A stretch of DNA of 64,000 nucleotides from Coleophora flavipennella (taxonomy: Eukaryota > Arthropoda > Insecta > Lepidoptera > Coleophoridae): the NCBI GenBank assembly GCA_947284805.1, contig OX369288.1, positions 3,286,001 to 3,350,000 of the forward strand, read 5' to 3'. Position 1 is the stretch's first letter; each line of letters starts with the position of its first letter. This document shows positions 1 to 61,623 of the stretch, piece by piece. A model generated the notes under the pieces. It did not search any database. It saw only the letters and a program-made list of their open reading frames with translations, and was not told where the DNA came from. The position numbers and the translations under genes are program-made.

Positions 1-56
1 TAACAGGCCGGACAACGCGATGTCGTGTTGGCAACTAAACGTGTTAAGTTACTTAC

Positions 57-50794
<50,738 letters not shown>

Positions 50795-50997
50795 CTGGAA
50801 AATGTTATAAAATTTTTATTAACGTCGTATAAGGATGCCTAGCTTTACTGTAATATATTTAAGTAGGTCTTGAGCACGTTACACTAGTCAACATTGCCTA
50901 GGTAGGGATATTTTTTTACGTACAAAACTTTTTTTCTTATTTTCTTTTTTTTTATTTGCATAAAAAACTTAATGCCATTTTGAAAAGCTATATAAAA

Positions 50998-51300
50998 ATT
51001 AAACCCGACTACGGAAAAGTATGAAAACAAGATTTTGTCCCACCTGAAATCATAGCCTTTATTTTGCCTTTCATCTGAGGTAATAGCCGTGATCGCAAGC
51101 CCTATCGTAATCAATTTTTTTGTCATAAATATTACCTATCATTATATATGTATGTATGTGTGTATGTTCATCTATTCCTTTGTATTTCCTAAACCGCTTA
51201 TTCTTGACGCTACATACATACTTAAATACATACATACATATGTACATACATAGATAGACTATCAAAAACGTAATCCTCCTTTTTTGTAGTCGGGTAATAA
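50998..51300. repeat. Dispersed CCCGACTACGG repeat with embedded GATCGCAAGCC block
   Basis: AAACCCGACTACGGAAAAGT, TGAGGTAATAGCCGTGATCG (also at 24.7k), TATGTATGTGTGTATGTTCA, TTTCCTAAACCGCTTATTC. No ORF. 51301-51590 has nothing else recognised. Confidence 0.45.
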
Positions 51301-51591
51301 AAGAGCGTCGTTAACTTTAATTACCTAGTTGCATTAACTATTTGAAAATAATTATCACCTGAAAAGTTACTTCAGAGGTAAAGGTAAGGACGTGTAAGGT
51401 AGAGACTTCCTAGATGAGCAAGTGCTAATACTCGTATTTACCTTCTTGGGTCTTATAAATTGATTACGTTTTAAGTGGATTTTGTGCGTTCGCGTAACCA
51501 ATGAAAATCATATTACCATAAAATATTAACACAGATTGTACATATATAAGGAATTAGTAGAATACAATGTTCATTTTTCACACGTTTATAC

Positions 51592-53217
51592 AAAAACCGG
51601 CCAAGTGCGAGTCAGAACCGCACACAGAGGGTTCCGTACCATCATACGGGATGGCGCTGGTCTCATGTTTCTAAAATCATCTCTTTAGATGGCGCTAGTT
51701 TCTTCATGTAAAAAAAAACATTTTTTGTATGGTGACCTCCCTTATTATTTCACTTTTTCTAATTTTTAGTATTTACTGTTATGATGGCAACAGAAATACA
51801 TCATCTGTGAAAATTTCAGCTGTCCAGCTATCACGGTTCATGAAATACAGCCTGGTGACAGACGGACAGCGAAGTCTTAGTAATAGCAATGTATATACCA
51901 AATACTAACATACAGTATGGACACTCCCTGCATTTCTCTAGAATACGACCTCACCCCCTCGTCACCCGGATTGATGCAGATTGGTTACCGTTTGGTTCTG
52001 GAACGTATAGGATTTTGCTGTAATTTTGTTTGTCATTTCTGGCCCGTTGTATGAAGTGTCCAGGGTGTGGTAATAGGGTCCCGTTTTTACTCTTTGGGTC
52101 CTCCTCCCCGCGTCGCTTTCCTCATTACCGAGGGTCGTGAGGTCCCCGTTGGATCAGCTTCTTATTAACGATTTTCCGCCATCTGTGTCTGTTCTTGGCA
52201 TCGTATATAGCAACATGCAGTCGGGTGTACAGAGTATAGCGGATCTGATCCGCCCATCTTGCAGGGCTGCGGCCTCTTGGTCTTTTGCCGTCAACCTTGC
52301 CAGTGACAATGAGCTGTTCGAGGTTGTGCCCTTCTTTCCTGGCTATGTGACCGAAAAACTTCAGTATTCTTTTTTATATTTTTTTTATTAAAAATTTGAG
52401 TGCGTTTGATTGCAACTCACCTGATGGTAAGTGATGATGCAGTCGAGGATGGTACACGCAAACTCAAATAATGCCTATTCACTCAAATTCTCCTATACTC
52501 TATTCTCCCAAAATTATAGGAATCGGGAAACACTGCTGACGCAGGCAAGGAGTTCCACTACTGCGCTGTACGCATAATAAACGAAGAAGCGAAACGATTC
52601 GTGCGAAAAGGTGGTACATCAACAACAAAGGGGTGGAACCCCTCCCTGTGTCCCGTTGATTCTCTGCAGGCATATAGTTGGCAGTCTGGTCTTGATGTTA
52701 AGTTAAGATGGATAAATTTGAGGGAATTTTTTTCCAAGGAATCTGCAGCATGACATGCATGACTCCCAATTCCATGGATACAACAATAATGATAAACAAA
52801 ATGTTTAGATTAGATAACCTATGTATAAGTAGTTAGTAAATTAGATTTAAGTATACATATATATTGTTTTGTAGTAACAATATACTAAGTGATATTTATT
52901 AAACCTTATATGTAAACTGTCGCGTCCGCGCCTGACTGACAGCCGCGGGTACCAACAGAATACCAGCGCTTCGCTTCGGAGCCTAGCATATGCTGAGTTG
53001 GGGCCCTGTGGTTGCAGTGGCACCTCATGAATATATGTAATTATTATTATTTTATATTTACCTCAACTTTTGTTTCGTTTTATATATTTTGGTGTGGTGT
53101 TACTGAAACCAATAAACGTATTTCTTTCTTTCTTTCTTTCATTTTCCGCCAGCACCACATGTCGAAGGCATCAATGCGCCGGCGCCGGCGAAGTTACCCT
53201 TTGAGTACGGAACCCTA
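51592..53217 (+). mobile_element. GTGCGAGTC repeat with a MITE and a LINE nested in it
   Basis: Host repeat pieces 51592-51887, 52078-52103 (GGTCCCGTTTTTACTCTTTG) and 53201-53217 (TTTGAGTACGGAACCCTAA). Between them sit a hAT-like MITE (51889-52074, target GTAATAG on both sides) and a minus-strand LINE (52104-53200). Confidence 0.7.
52104..53200 (-). mobile_element. LINE reverse-transcriptase C-terminal remnant, interrupted
   Basis: Minus-strand coding pieces: RRRRIDAFDMWCWRKM (53150-53200) and, after a ~760-bp interruption, KFFGHIARKEGHNLEQLIVT, GKVDGKRPRGRSPARWADQI, WRKIVNKKLIQRG (52375 down to 52130). This is the C-terminal segment of a LINE endonuclease-RT protein of a type different from the RTE copies. 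The interrupting DNA includes the SINE-like repeat 52382-52570, AT-rich DNA, and a TTTC microrepeat at 53121-53140. Confidence 0.6.
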
Positions 53218-53476
53218 AATTTTTTTTATTTTTTTTTATTTAAATACCACATAAAACTTAATTCGTTTATAACGACGAGTGTAAATGTAGCAATTGCTTG
53301 CCCGCCCTGAATGTTTCTACCCTACACATATTCTAAGTAATTTTTATATCCTTTCAAAAACCATGACTTGTATGAATTCTACGCAACGTTGAGCAGTGTA
53401 TATTGAAAAGACATCTGTAAATTATGAATGTGCTATGTACAGTTATTCTATCTTGTTAATTTCCGCTTTAAAATCT

Positions 53477-54288
53477 ATATCTAAATATATATAACTCAAA
53501 GATGACTGACTGAATGACTGACATAGTGATTTATCAACGCACAGCCCAAACTACTGGATGGAACGGGCTGAAATTTGGCATGCAGGTAGATGTTATGACG
53601 TAGGCATCCGCTAAGAAAGGATTCGGGAAATTCCCACGGGAACACCAAAAAACGGGAACCGCGCGGGCGAAGCCGCGAGCACCCACTAGTCTATATATAT
53701 AAAAGAAAGTCGTGTTAGTTACACCATTTATAACTCAAGAACGGCTGGACCAGTTTTTATGATTTTTGTGTTTTTGCATTTGTCTTCGTCCGGAATAGGA
53801 TAATAAGTATTAAAATATGATATTCATCAATAAAAAACTCTGTAAAAAAATTATTGGTTTTAGGGTATGGTAGTGTAGTGTAGGTGTAGTGTAGTTAGGG
53901 TAGGGTAGGGTAGGGTAGTGTAGGGTAGGGTAGTGTAGGGTAGGGTAGTGAGGGTAGGGTAGTGTAGTGTAGTGTATCTAGGGTAGAATGGGGTAGTGCA
54001 GGGTAGGGTAGGGTGGTGTAGGGTAGGGTAGTGTAGTGTAAGGTGGTACGAAGTTCGCCGGGTCCGCTAGTAATATATAAAAATGAACCCCTTATAACTT
54101 GAGAACGGCTTTACCGATTTTGCTAATTCTTTAGTTGTTAAGTTCGTTATTGTCAGGAGAAGGTTCTTATGCAGGGTAGGGTAGTGTAGTTTAATGTAGG
54201 GTAGTGTAAGGTAGGGTAAGGTAGTGTAGTTTAGTGTAGTGAACTGAAGGGTAGTGTAAGGTGGCACAAATTTTGCCGGGACAGCTAG
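53477..54288 (+). mobile_element. Three Helitron-like elements in tandem, with TAGGG/TAGTG repeats
   Basis: 53477-53689 (…GAAGCCGCGAGCACCCACTAG|T), 53691-54070 (CTATATATATAAAAG ... GGGTCCGCTAG|T) and 54072-54288 (AATATATAAAAATG ... GGGACAGCTAG|T) follow each other with one base between. The second and third contain degenerate (TAGGG)/(TAGTG) runs at 53878-54045 and 54173-54255. Confidence 0.6.
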
Positions 54289-54302
54289 TTTACAATAATT
54301 TT

Positions 54303-54535
54303 GGTTGATGGTAGGGCATTTTCTAAGCCCGCCTGGCTAGCTACCACCATCTTATCTAAGTCTTGCCGCCAAATATCAATGTTGATATCATTGGTGTGTT
54401 CCGGCATGAAGATAAGATAGCCAGTTCCCCATTGCGTTGGGGAATCTTGGTAAGCCCGCTTCCATTTTCGGCAACATCATCACTTACCACCAGGTGAGAT
54501 GTTGTCAAGGGTTTACCAATTGTTAATAAAAAAAA
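54303..54535 (+). mobile_element. tRNA-derived SINE (family A), headless
   Basis: TGGTAGGGCATTTTCTAAGC to CAGGTGAGATGTTGTCAAGG and AATTGTTAATAAAA. Confidence 0.7.
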
Positions 54536-54577
54536 TAATTGTTGAGCCAAATTTGAAAATCAAATCTTATAGATTGC

Positions 54578-54957
54578 CTTTTTTATCCACTATTAATAAG
54601 CCCTTGGCATCATCTCACCTGATGGTGATTGGTGATGATGCCAAAGATAGAAACAGGCTTACCAAGATTCCCCAACGCAATAGGGATCTTCAAGCCGGAA
54701 CTGATGGTGTTTTTGTGTTATTCACTATAAGTAAGCCCTTGGCATCGTCTTACCTGATGGTAAGTGACTATGATACCGAAGATGGAAGCGGGCTTACCAA
54801 AGAATCCCTAAGACTTAGGTAAGATGGTGGTAGCTATCCAGGCAGGCTATGAAAATGCTCTACCACCAACCAAACCGAGTCTTACAAAGTTGGCCCCGCT
54901 GGGAATCGAACCCGCGACCTCCAGGTGTGAAGCGAATTACACATCGGAGGCGGTTGA
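54578..54957 (-). mobile_element. Two SINE family A copies, one nested or tandem (minus)
   Basis: Two tails (54588-54690 and 54722-54800) lie in a row, each with the CATCATCACC/CATAGTCACTTACCATCAGG pattern, followed by one body and head (GGGAATCGAACCCGCGACCT ... ACATCGGAGGCGG). The first copy is cut inside its body. 54958-55690 is AT-rich, nothing recognised except a CATCATCATC run at 54989. Confidence 0.6.
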
Positions 54958-55699
54958 AAACTCAAACTAGTAGAAATATAAAATAGATATCATCATCATC
55001 ATTTATTTCAAGAACAGACAATCGGAGTGCGAAACAATTTTAAAAACTTAAATCTTATCACTATTCTATTCTATGTTAACATTTTATAAAAACAATTTTA
55101 ATGTCAAATTCAAAATGAATTCATGTAAAATTTTAGTGTCACAATTTTAAAAGTCAACAAAAGAATAACAATTTTTCTCCAACAAAACTAATTTTAATTT
55201 ATTCTAGAAAATGCCAACCCTAGTTTCTACTTTTAATTCTGTCAATCAATCAATCTATCAAATCGAATGAAGGTGTTTACACAGACTTTTAAATAGTAAA
55301 AAAAAACTTATTGTCTTTTAGAAATGTAATGATTCGTTCTTTAAAGAGTTATAACCTAAATTTTCACGTAGTCCTTAATAAAGTCTTTATTATTAAAATG
55401 TTCTCGTCTCTAAAGTTTCACTAATATTTTATAGTTCCCAGGAGAAAAGTACAGGAGAAACTACTCCTACGTTAGCTGTTCATATCATAACTTTGCTAAA
55501 ACTTGTTATGTAGGTATAGCTACAATCTGTTGTGCTCCGCTCTCGGCAATGGCACTATGCGGTTATCTAAAGCTTTCGTACGGGAAGCTGGTGTTATTTT
55601 AAAGTGAAACTCACAGTACGTTTTCGTAAAAAAAAAACTGCCTGTTTATTGAACTGTTCTGAGAATTTCAAGCTTCAAATTTAAGGCGGTAGTGACATC

Positions 55700-55985
55700 T
55701 TAATGAATTAGGTACCTTACCACGGCACAAATAAGATACTAGTTACTTCGTAACAGATATTGCACTTCCATAAAAAACGAAAATAGCTACGTATTTATTC
55801 ACCTACTCCTTCTCATACACGGAAACATGGGTATTAAGGCTCTCATCTTAGCGGTTATAACTGCGTACACGGGCGGCGCGCGAATTGCGGCGGCGACTGT
55901 ACGGCGTTCTAGCGCCAATGTGTAGGTACTTATCTCGCCTGCTCAACTGAGTGACGGGGGCCTTACCAGGGGTACAATGTGTCTT
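55700..55985. repeat. Left arm of a ~260-bp inverted repeat pair
   Basis: AAATAAGATACTAGTTACTT, CGTATTTATTCACCTACTCC, GGGCGGCGCGCGAATTGCGG, AATGTGTAGGTACTTATCTC. Pairs with 59375-59645 in opposite orientation, 3.4 kb away. Confidence 0.7.
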
Positions 55986-56019
55986 ACTTTAGACACGACT
56001 GCTAGTGCGTCTATCATCG

Positions 56020-56318
56020 TTTTTAGGATTCCGTAACCATAGGGTAAAAAGCGGAGCCTATTACTAAGACTCCGCTGTCCGTCCGTCTGTACGTCTGTCC
56101 GTCTGTCACCAGGCTGTATTTCATGAACCGTGATAACTAGACAGTTGAAATTTTCACAGATGATGTATTTCTGTCGCCGTTATAACAAAAATTACAAAAA
56201 GTGAAAGTCTCCATACAAAAAACGTGTTTCTTTTTAAATGTAAAGAAACTAGCGCCATCTATTATAATGGTATGGAACTCTTTTGCGCGGTTCTGACTCG
56301 CACTTTACTGTTCTTTTT
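56020..56318 (-). mobile_element. GTGCGAGTC...GGTACGGAACCC repeat, minus copy
   Basis: Inverse of 21966-22262: TAGGATTCCGTAACCATAGG, CTGTCCGTCCGTCTGTACGT, CACCAGGCTGTATTTCATGA, GAAACTAGCGCCATCTATTA, GGTTCTGACTCGCACTTTAC. Confidence 0.7.
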
Positions 56319-56554
56319 TCTCCCTAGAATAAAAATTAATACGCTTCTATTACGATTTAAATCTAGTAAATTCATGAGAAAAGTTATGTCAATAAACGTG
56401 TGTTCAGAAAAAAAAGTAGTTCATATTCCTTAAATGATACATAAGGTAAAAATCCTAAAGAAAGCTTTATTTAAACGATAATCTGTTTTTGAAGTAAAAA
56501 CTTCTTTAGGCGCATTGGCCATTTTTTGAGATCTCTCTCTCTTATCGTTTGGCA

Positions 56555-56690
56555 CAAATAACCGTGCTATCCAAGGGATAGACGGCGGTTGCCTGGTGTT
56601 GCACTTGGCATCACCTGGGGTCACATATAGGGCATTTAGATTTACACGTACAGATGTGTGCAACTCGACCTTCATACACATGTGTAATCA
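56555..56690 (-). mobile_element. SINE family B 3' fragment
   Basis: ACAAATAACCGTGCTATCCA, GGATAGACGGCGGTTGCCTG, CAGATGTGTGCAACTCGACC; same segment as 13868-13985 and 41680-41800. Confidence 0.5.
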
Positions 56691-56893
56691 GATGCGCTAT
56701 TTTTGAGATGGGAAAAAACCATTGAACTCGCGGGACCGTTACCGACATCGACATCGACACCGACACCTTACTAGGAACACTCTTATGGTCAACAATTTGT
56801 CAACCTATTCGTTCGCCAAGAAGATTTTTAGGGTCAAAACTTATAAAACTGTAAAAAGTTTACACTTCTGTCGGCACTCCCGGAGCAAAGTAT

Positions 56894-57165
56894 ACAGGGT
56901 GTAACATAAAGGTGTGGTGATACTTTAAGGTGGGCTTGTACCCATCAAACTGAACAACTTTCTCCATGGAACCCATAGTCAAATCGTAAAAAAAAATTTG
57001 GCTCTCCCATACTAACTCGATCAGCTGATCAGCCAACTTAGTATGGGAAGTTCAACAATTTTTTTGAGATTTGACTATGGGTTTCATGGGGAAAGTTGTT
57101 CAGTTTCATGGGTAGAAGCACCAGTTAAAATAGTTTCAGCTAATTTTGTTACACCTTATATATAG
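56894..57165. mobile_element. Snap-back MITE copy 1, ACAGGGTGT family
   Basis: ATACAGGGTGTAACATAAAG ... AATTTTGTTACACCTTATAT; palindromic arms with centre CGATCAGCTGATCAGCCAAC. Confidence 0.8.
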
Positions 57166-57432
57166 GGTGTAACATAAAGGTGTGGTGATACTTTAAGGTG
57201 GGCTTGTACCCATCAAACTGAACAACTTTCTCCATGGAACCCATAGTCAAATCGCAAAAAAAAAATTGAACTTCCCATACTAAGTTGGCTGATCAGCTGA
57301 TCGATTAGTATGGGAGAGCCAATTTTTTTTTGCTATTTGACTATGGGTTCCATGGGGAAAGTTGTTCAGTTTCATGGGAAGAAGCACCAGTTAAAGTAGT
57401 TTCAACTAATCTTGTTACACCTTATATATTAG
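57166..57432. mobile_element. Snap-back MITE copy 2, directly adjacent
   Basis: ATAGGGTGTAACATAAAGGT ... AATCTTGTTACACCTTATAT. The outer ~80 nt are in the same orientation as copy 1 but the centre (GTTGGCTGATCAGCTGATCG) is its inverse complement. Confidence 0.8.
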
Positions 57433-57747
57433 TACATTAGTACTATGCTAGTGTTTTTTTTTCTTCAGAAAATAAAGCTGTATTTTCACAAAAAAGCGAG
57501 TTACGCGAAAAGTTAGTGAGGGTGTTATGTAACGTGTATTTGTAGCCACCATTCGAAATAATCTATGTTTTTGACATCCGTTCCTAACGCGATATAAACG
57601 CGATATAAAGTTATCTAACACGATATAAACGTTTGCAGTTTCCACCTACACCAGAGTACACAAATACACGTGTGTCTGGCAGTAATAAAGGGTGCAAAAA
57701 AATCACTAGTGATATTTTAAGGGATTACTCTGTATCTAGTGCTTATA

Positions 57748-58057
57748 GAGTCATCGTATCAGCTCATATACGTCCCCACCGAGGGGCTCGAGCCTACCCT
57801 GAATTAGGGCAATCGAGCCTTAGTCGACCACGCGGGCCCAGTGCGGGTTGGTCAACTTCACACACAACCTGCGAGTTTCTCCGCAGGCGTGTGCAGGTTT
57901 CCTCACGATGTTTTCCTTCACCGTAGATAAACGAAGAGCGTCGGATAAACTTACATATGAAATCTAAACTCGAAATCACATTGGTACATAGCAGGATTCG
58001 AACCACGACCTCCCGGACAGGAGGCTGCGGCCCTAGCCGTTACTCCACCGACGCTCT
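57748..58057 (-). mobile_element. tRNA-derived SINE (family B), full length
   Basis: ATCGTATCAGCTCATATACG, CCCTGAATTAGGGCAATCGA, TTTCTCCGCAGGCGTGTGCA, then the head inverse GGATTCGAACCACGACCTCC ... TTACTCCACCGACGCTC. Confidence 0.8.
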
Positions 58058-58085
58058 TATAGGGTATAGAGTATAGAAAAATTAT

Positions 58086-58292
58086 TCATCATCCATCATC
58101 ATATCAGCCCAAAAACTTCCACTGCAGGACAAAGGCCTCCCCTAAGGATTTCTACGACGGCCGGTCCTGCGCTGCCCGCATCCAGCAGCTTCCCGCGACT
58201 TGCACCAGGTCCTAGGTCCACCTTGTGAGAGGCCTGTCTACGCTGCGTTTTCCGGTGCGCGGTCGCTACTCGAGAACTTTACTGACCCAATG
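58086..58292 (-). mobile_element. RTE LINE 3' fragment
   Basis: ATCCATCATCATATCAGCCC tail side, CTAAGGATTTCTACGACGGC, GTCTACGCTGCGTTTTCCGG, CTCGAGAACTTTACTGACCC; minus. Confidence 0.72.
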
Positions 58293-58429
58293 GTTTTTAT
58301 TTTAACCAAAACTATTAAACAAAAACACATTCCTAGTGTTGCCAAAGTGCAAAATGACAAATTTGGTCAACTAGATAATCGATAAGCGTTGAAAGATCTG
58401 TTTTTTTTCTTCAAATTGACTATCAGCAA

Positions 58430-58928
58430 AGTATATATTATTACATTAGTACTAACATACATTATAAACAATCCCTGCCGCTCTCTAGATTCCGAACTGA
58501 CCCCCTCGTCTCCTAGATTGATACAGATTGGTTATAGTTTGGTCACAGATTACTAATTAGTTACTAGTTTGGTTCTCGAAAAACTCATTGGTACATTGGC
58601 CGTCCAGATTTGAACCCGGTACCTCTGGTTAGATGGACCGAGTCGTTACCGGTTGAGCCACCGATGCTTTAACGGTGAAGGAAAACATCGTGAGGAAACC
58701 TGCACAGGCCTGCGAAGAAACTCGAAGGTTGTGTGTGAAGTCGACCAACCCGCACTGGGCCCGCGTGGTCGACTAAGGCCTAATCGCCCTGATTCAGGGT
58801 AGGCTCGAGCCCCTCGGTGGGGACGTATATGAGCTGATATAATTGGTTCTCGAACGTATTGGATTTCGTCGTGATTTAGTTTGCTCCGTTTTTTAGAAAT
58901 GTCATTTCACGACCGTTGTATGTTGGGG
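58430..58928. mobile_element. hAT-like MITE interrupted by a SINE
   Basis: 58430-58580 and 58855-58928 are the two halves of the MITE (CAAAGTATATATTATTACAT ... GACCGTTGTATGTTGGGGTG). The SINE 58581-58842 lies between perfect 12-bp duplications. Confidence 0.75.
58581..58842 (+). mobile_element. SINE family B with inverted 5' end
   Basis: 58581-58667 is the tRNA-like head in inverse orientation (ends GGTTGAGCCACCGATGC); 58668-58842 is the body in plus orientation (AACGGTGAAGGAAAACATCG ... GGGACGTATATGAGCTGATA). TTGGTTCTCGAA at 58569-58580 and 58843-58854 flanks the whole, so it is one insertion. About 35 nt between head and body (present at 61.7k) are missing. Confidence 0.85.
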
Positions 58929-59079
58929 TGTATTTCAGTATTTCAGTTAACCTAAACCTGCATGAGACTTAATTCATAATTATACGAGCATTGGTTCTTA
59001 AACTGCCGTCCAAGATAATAGTACTGACCCCGTGGACAATTGAATAGGAATGATGAATGCTAGTTATCTGAGTTACTTT

Positions 59080-59310
59080 TTATCATCTGTCAAAAACGAC
59101 ATTTTGTTCTAAAAGTGTTTGAAATACATAGGCGTTCCGTCATAGTTTAGCAGGGTCATTTAAGTACTCATTTTGTGATTTTGGTGAATTAAAAATCGAA
59201 GACTTGATGGAAAGCAAAACGACAAAGGTTTTCCGAAGTTAAAGTAGGAGGGCAATTTAGTAATCAAGAGTTCTTATTTTATTCTGATGCTGTCGTCATC
59301 CCTATTACAT
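59080..59310. repeat. Dispersed repeat shared with 2.0k
   Basis: GAAGACTTGATGGAAAGCAAA, GAGGGCAATTTAGTAATCAAG, CTGATGCTGTCGTCATCCCTAT. Confidence 0.5.
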
Positions 59311-59374
59311 AAAAAGTAACCGTTTGCTTTTGTTAAATTGTTATAGAGTAAATCGTGGTGAACACGAAAACCTA

Positions 59375-59645
59375 AGCCCCCATCACTCGGTCGAGCAGGG
59401 GAGATAAGTACCTACACATTGGCGCGGCCTACAGGCCTCGCTCTATTCGTCAGCGCTAGAACGCCGTACGGTCGCCGCCGCAATTCGCGCGCCGCCCGTG
59501 TACGCAGTAATGACCGCTAAGTCGAGCGTCTTAATACCCATGTTTCTGTGTATTGTCCGACAGTGGGAAGGAGTAGGTGAATAAATACGTAGGTATTTTC
59601 TTTTTATAAGGAAGTGCAGTAACTAGTATCTCATCTGTGATAAAG
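59375..59645. repeat. Right arm of the inverted repeat pair
   Basis: Inverse complement of 55700-55985, with ~24 extra bases (GGCCTACAGGCCTCGCTCTA) and small differences. Together the arms bracket 3.4 kb holding two MITEs, SINEs and an RTE fragment. Confidence 0.7.
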
Positions 59646-59664
59646 GCCGCAATCCATCGTACCA

Positions 59665-60235
59665 TATACAGGGGATGTATGAAAAATATGAAACTATTGG
59701 GAGTAGATTTTTCTTCTATGGAACCGCGTCGTAAATTTAAGATTAAAGAAAAGCTGCATTCAACGATTTAAAAAAAACTGATGCACTACTCGGAAATAGA
59801 ATCCAATAGTTTATTTACAAAAAAGTGAAATTTGGAAATTTCTGTTAAAAACAGGTTTTTTTTAGTAAAGTTTCCTTACAAGTCACGCTATTTATTACCA
59901 TAATAAAATAAAAATCACTAACAACAATCGGTTTTAATTACCGGGCGACTATAGTTTATTTTTTATAAATATTTCAATGCAGTTTTCTGTAGTCTGGTGA
60001 GATGATGCCAAGGGCTTATCCATTGTGGATAAAAAAAATTAAAAAAGGTTTAAAAAGACGACTTGTTTCCACAAATGTTTCAATGCAGTTTTTTTGTAGT
60101 CTGGTGAGATGATGCCAATTGCCATGGGTTTATCAATGGTGGATAAAAAAATATCTTATATAGACGACGTGTTTTCACATTCCAAATTTATCTACTCCCG
60201 ATAGTTGCAGATTTTCATACACATCCATTTTTTTA
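59665..60235. mobile_element. MITE with ~45-bp inverted ends and an internal duplication
   Basis: GGATGTATGAAAAATATGAA/ACTATTGGGAGTAGAT pairs with ATCTACTCCCGATAGTTGCA/GATTTTCATACACATCC. Inside, a ~105-bp unit starting ATTTCAATGCAGTTTT is duplicated (59965, 60079); both copies hold a SINE tail piece TCTGGTGAGATGATGCCA. Confidence 0.65.
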
Positions 60236-60839
60236 CCCGACTGCGATTTTTCGAGTTGTATGTAGATTTGTATGTATGTATATTTCTTTGGCATGCCCTG
60301 TAGCCTAAACGGCTTGATGGATTTTGGAGTGCGTAGTGTCGTAAAATTTGTATTGATCCCCTGAGTGACCTAGAATACATTTTTACCCGACTGGCCAAAA
60401 CAAAGAAGTTAAGTTTTTATGCAGTCTGATTTTGAACTTTTAGAAAAATCCTAATTTTAACATTCTGTATATGGTAGGGCTTTTAGTATTGATTATGGTA
60501 TATATGTTATTCATGAAAGAAGACGAAAATTCTCCGAAACTAAAGAGCCTAAAATTTTGAAAAAAATACAAAATATAGTTCATTGCTTGTAGATTAAAGA
60601 AAAATCTATAATAGTTCTATCAATTGAAAATAAAGTGGTAAACTCAATATAATACGTTCACTTACGGAAAATAGTTCACTAAAACACCACTAGATAGCGC
60701 TAGAAGTATTTTTTGTTGCTCGTGTTTGTGTCTTTTGTTTGCCATGTGAATAGGTATCATTGTCATAGTTGTGTGGAGAGGTGCGGTGGTACGGAACCCT
60801 CATACCGCGAGTCCAACTCGCACTTGGCCGGTTCTTGTA

Positions 60840-61000
60840 ATTGGATGTCCACGGGACACAGTAATATAACCCTTGAACCCTGTTTTGTCACACATATTGA
60901 CATTGCGACATCATATTGTGTAAGGTCAGCACTATAACCCTTGATCCCTGTTTTGTCATACATATTGACATTGCGACATTATATTGTGTAAGGTGGTGTC
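60840..61000. repeat. 64-bp tandem duplication
   Basis: ATAACCCTTGAACCCTGTTTTGTC ... ATTGTGTAAGGT occurs at 60869 and 60932 with a few differences. Confidence 0.7.
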
Positions 61001-61004
61001 GTAT

Positions 61005-61505
61005 TTTCCGGCTTAAAGTTCGAACTATTTGACTTTGGTAGGCACTTAGACGGTAAGCAATAGGTTGTACGTAATGTGAGGTTATGTGACGAGATTCGAT
61101 GAACTATCAGAAGGGTGCAGTGTAAGCATGGAGCAAATAGAGTCTATTTGCTCCATGAGTGTAAGTAAGGAAATACGTAGTTAATTTGGTCAACTTATTG
61201 ACATAAAAAAAACCACAAAATTCGTAATATACAGGACGAGCTAAAAGGTATGAAAACGAAACGTATAAGCCTAGCTTTTGTTCTGACTGACAACCAATCA
61301 AAGATTGCTCCAAATCGGTTAACATTTAAGAGGTGAAAATCGTTATCGCCGTTTGTATGAAAAGTCGAATTTTCGCCGTGGTTTCACAGTACTCATAAAG
61401 TTTGAACTATTTGATTTGGTAGGCACTTAGACGGTAGGCAATAGGTGTACGTAATGTGAGGTTATGTGACGAGATTCGATGAACTATCAGAAGGGTGTAA
61501 GTAAA
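61005..61505. repeat. ~105-bp direct repeats 385 bp apart
   Basis: GAACTATTTGACTTTGGTAG ... ACGAGATTCGATGAACTATC/AGAAGGGTG at 61021-61115 and 61405-61498. Between them are a perfect 14-bp hairpin (CATGGAGCAAATAG-agt-CTATTTGCTCCATG at 61127) and an inverse relative of the 20.39k MITE (61255-61385). Confidence 0.7.
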
Positions 61506-61623
61506 GAATTACGTCTTTAATTTGGTCAGGTCATTGATACAAAAAAAGACGTGTGGCACTCGGGGACTGCCGCGGTAAAGCTATTGCATAGCATTTTTTA
61601 TCAACTTATGCAATTTTTTTTAA

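Noticed and set aside
53878..54255. Telomere-like TAGGG repeats
   Set aside because: Irregular mixture of TAGGG and TAGTG confined to Helitron-like elements, not the insect TTAGG repeat and not at a chromosome end.
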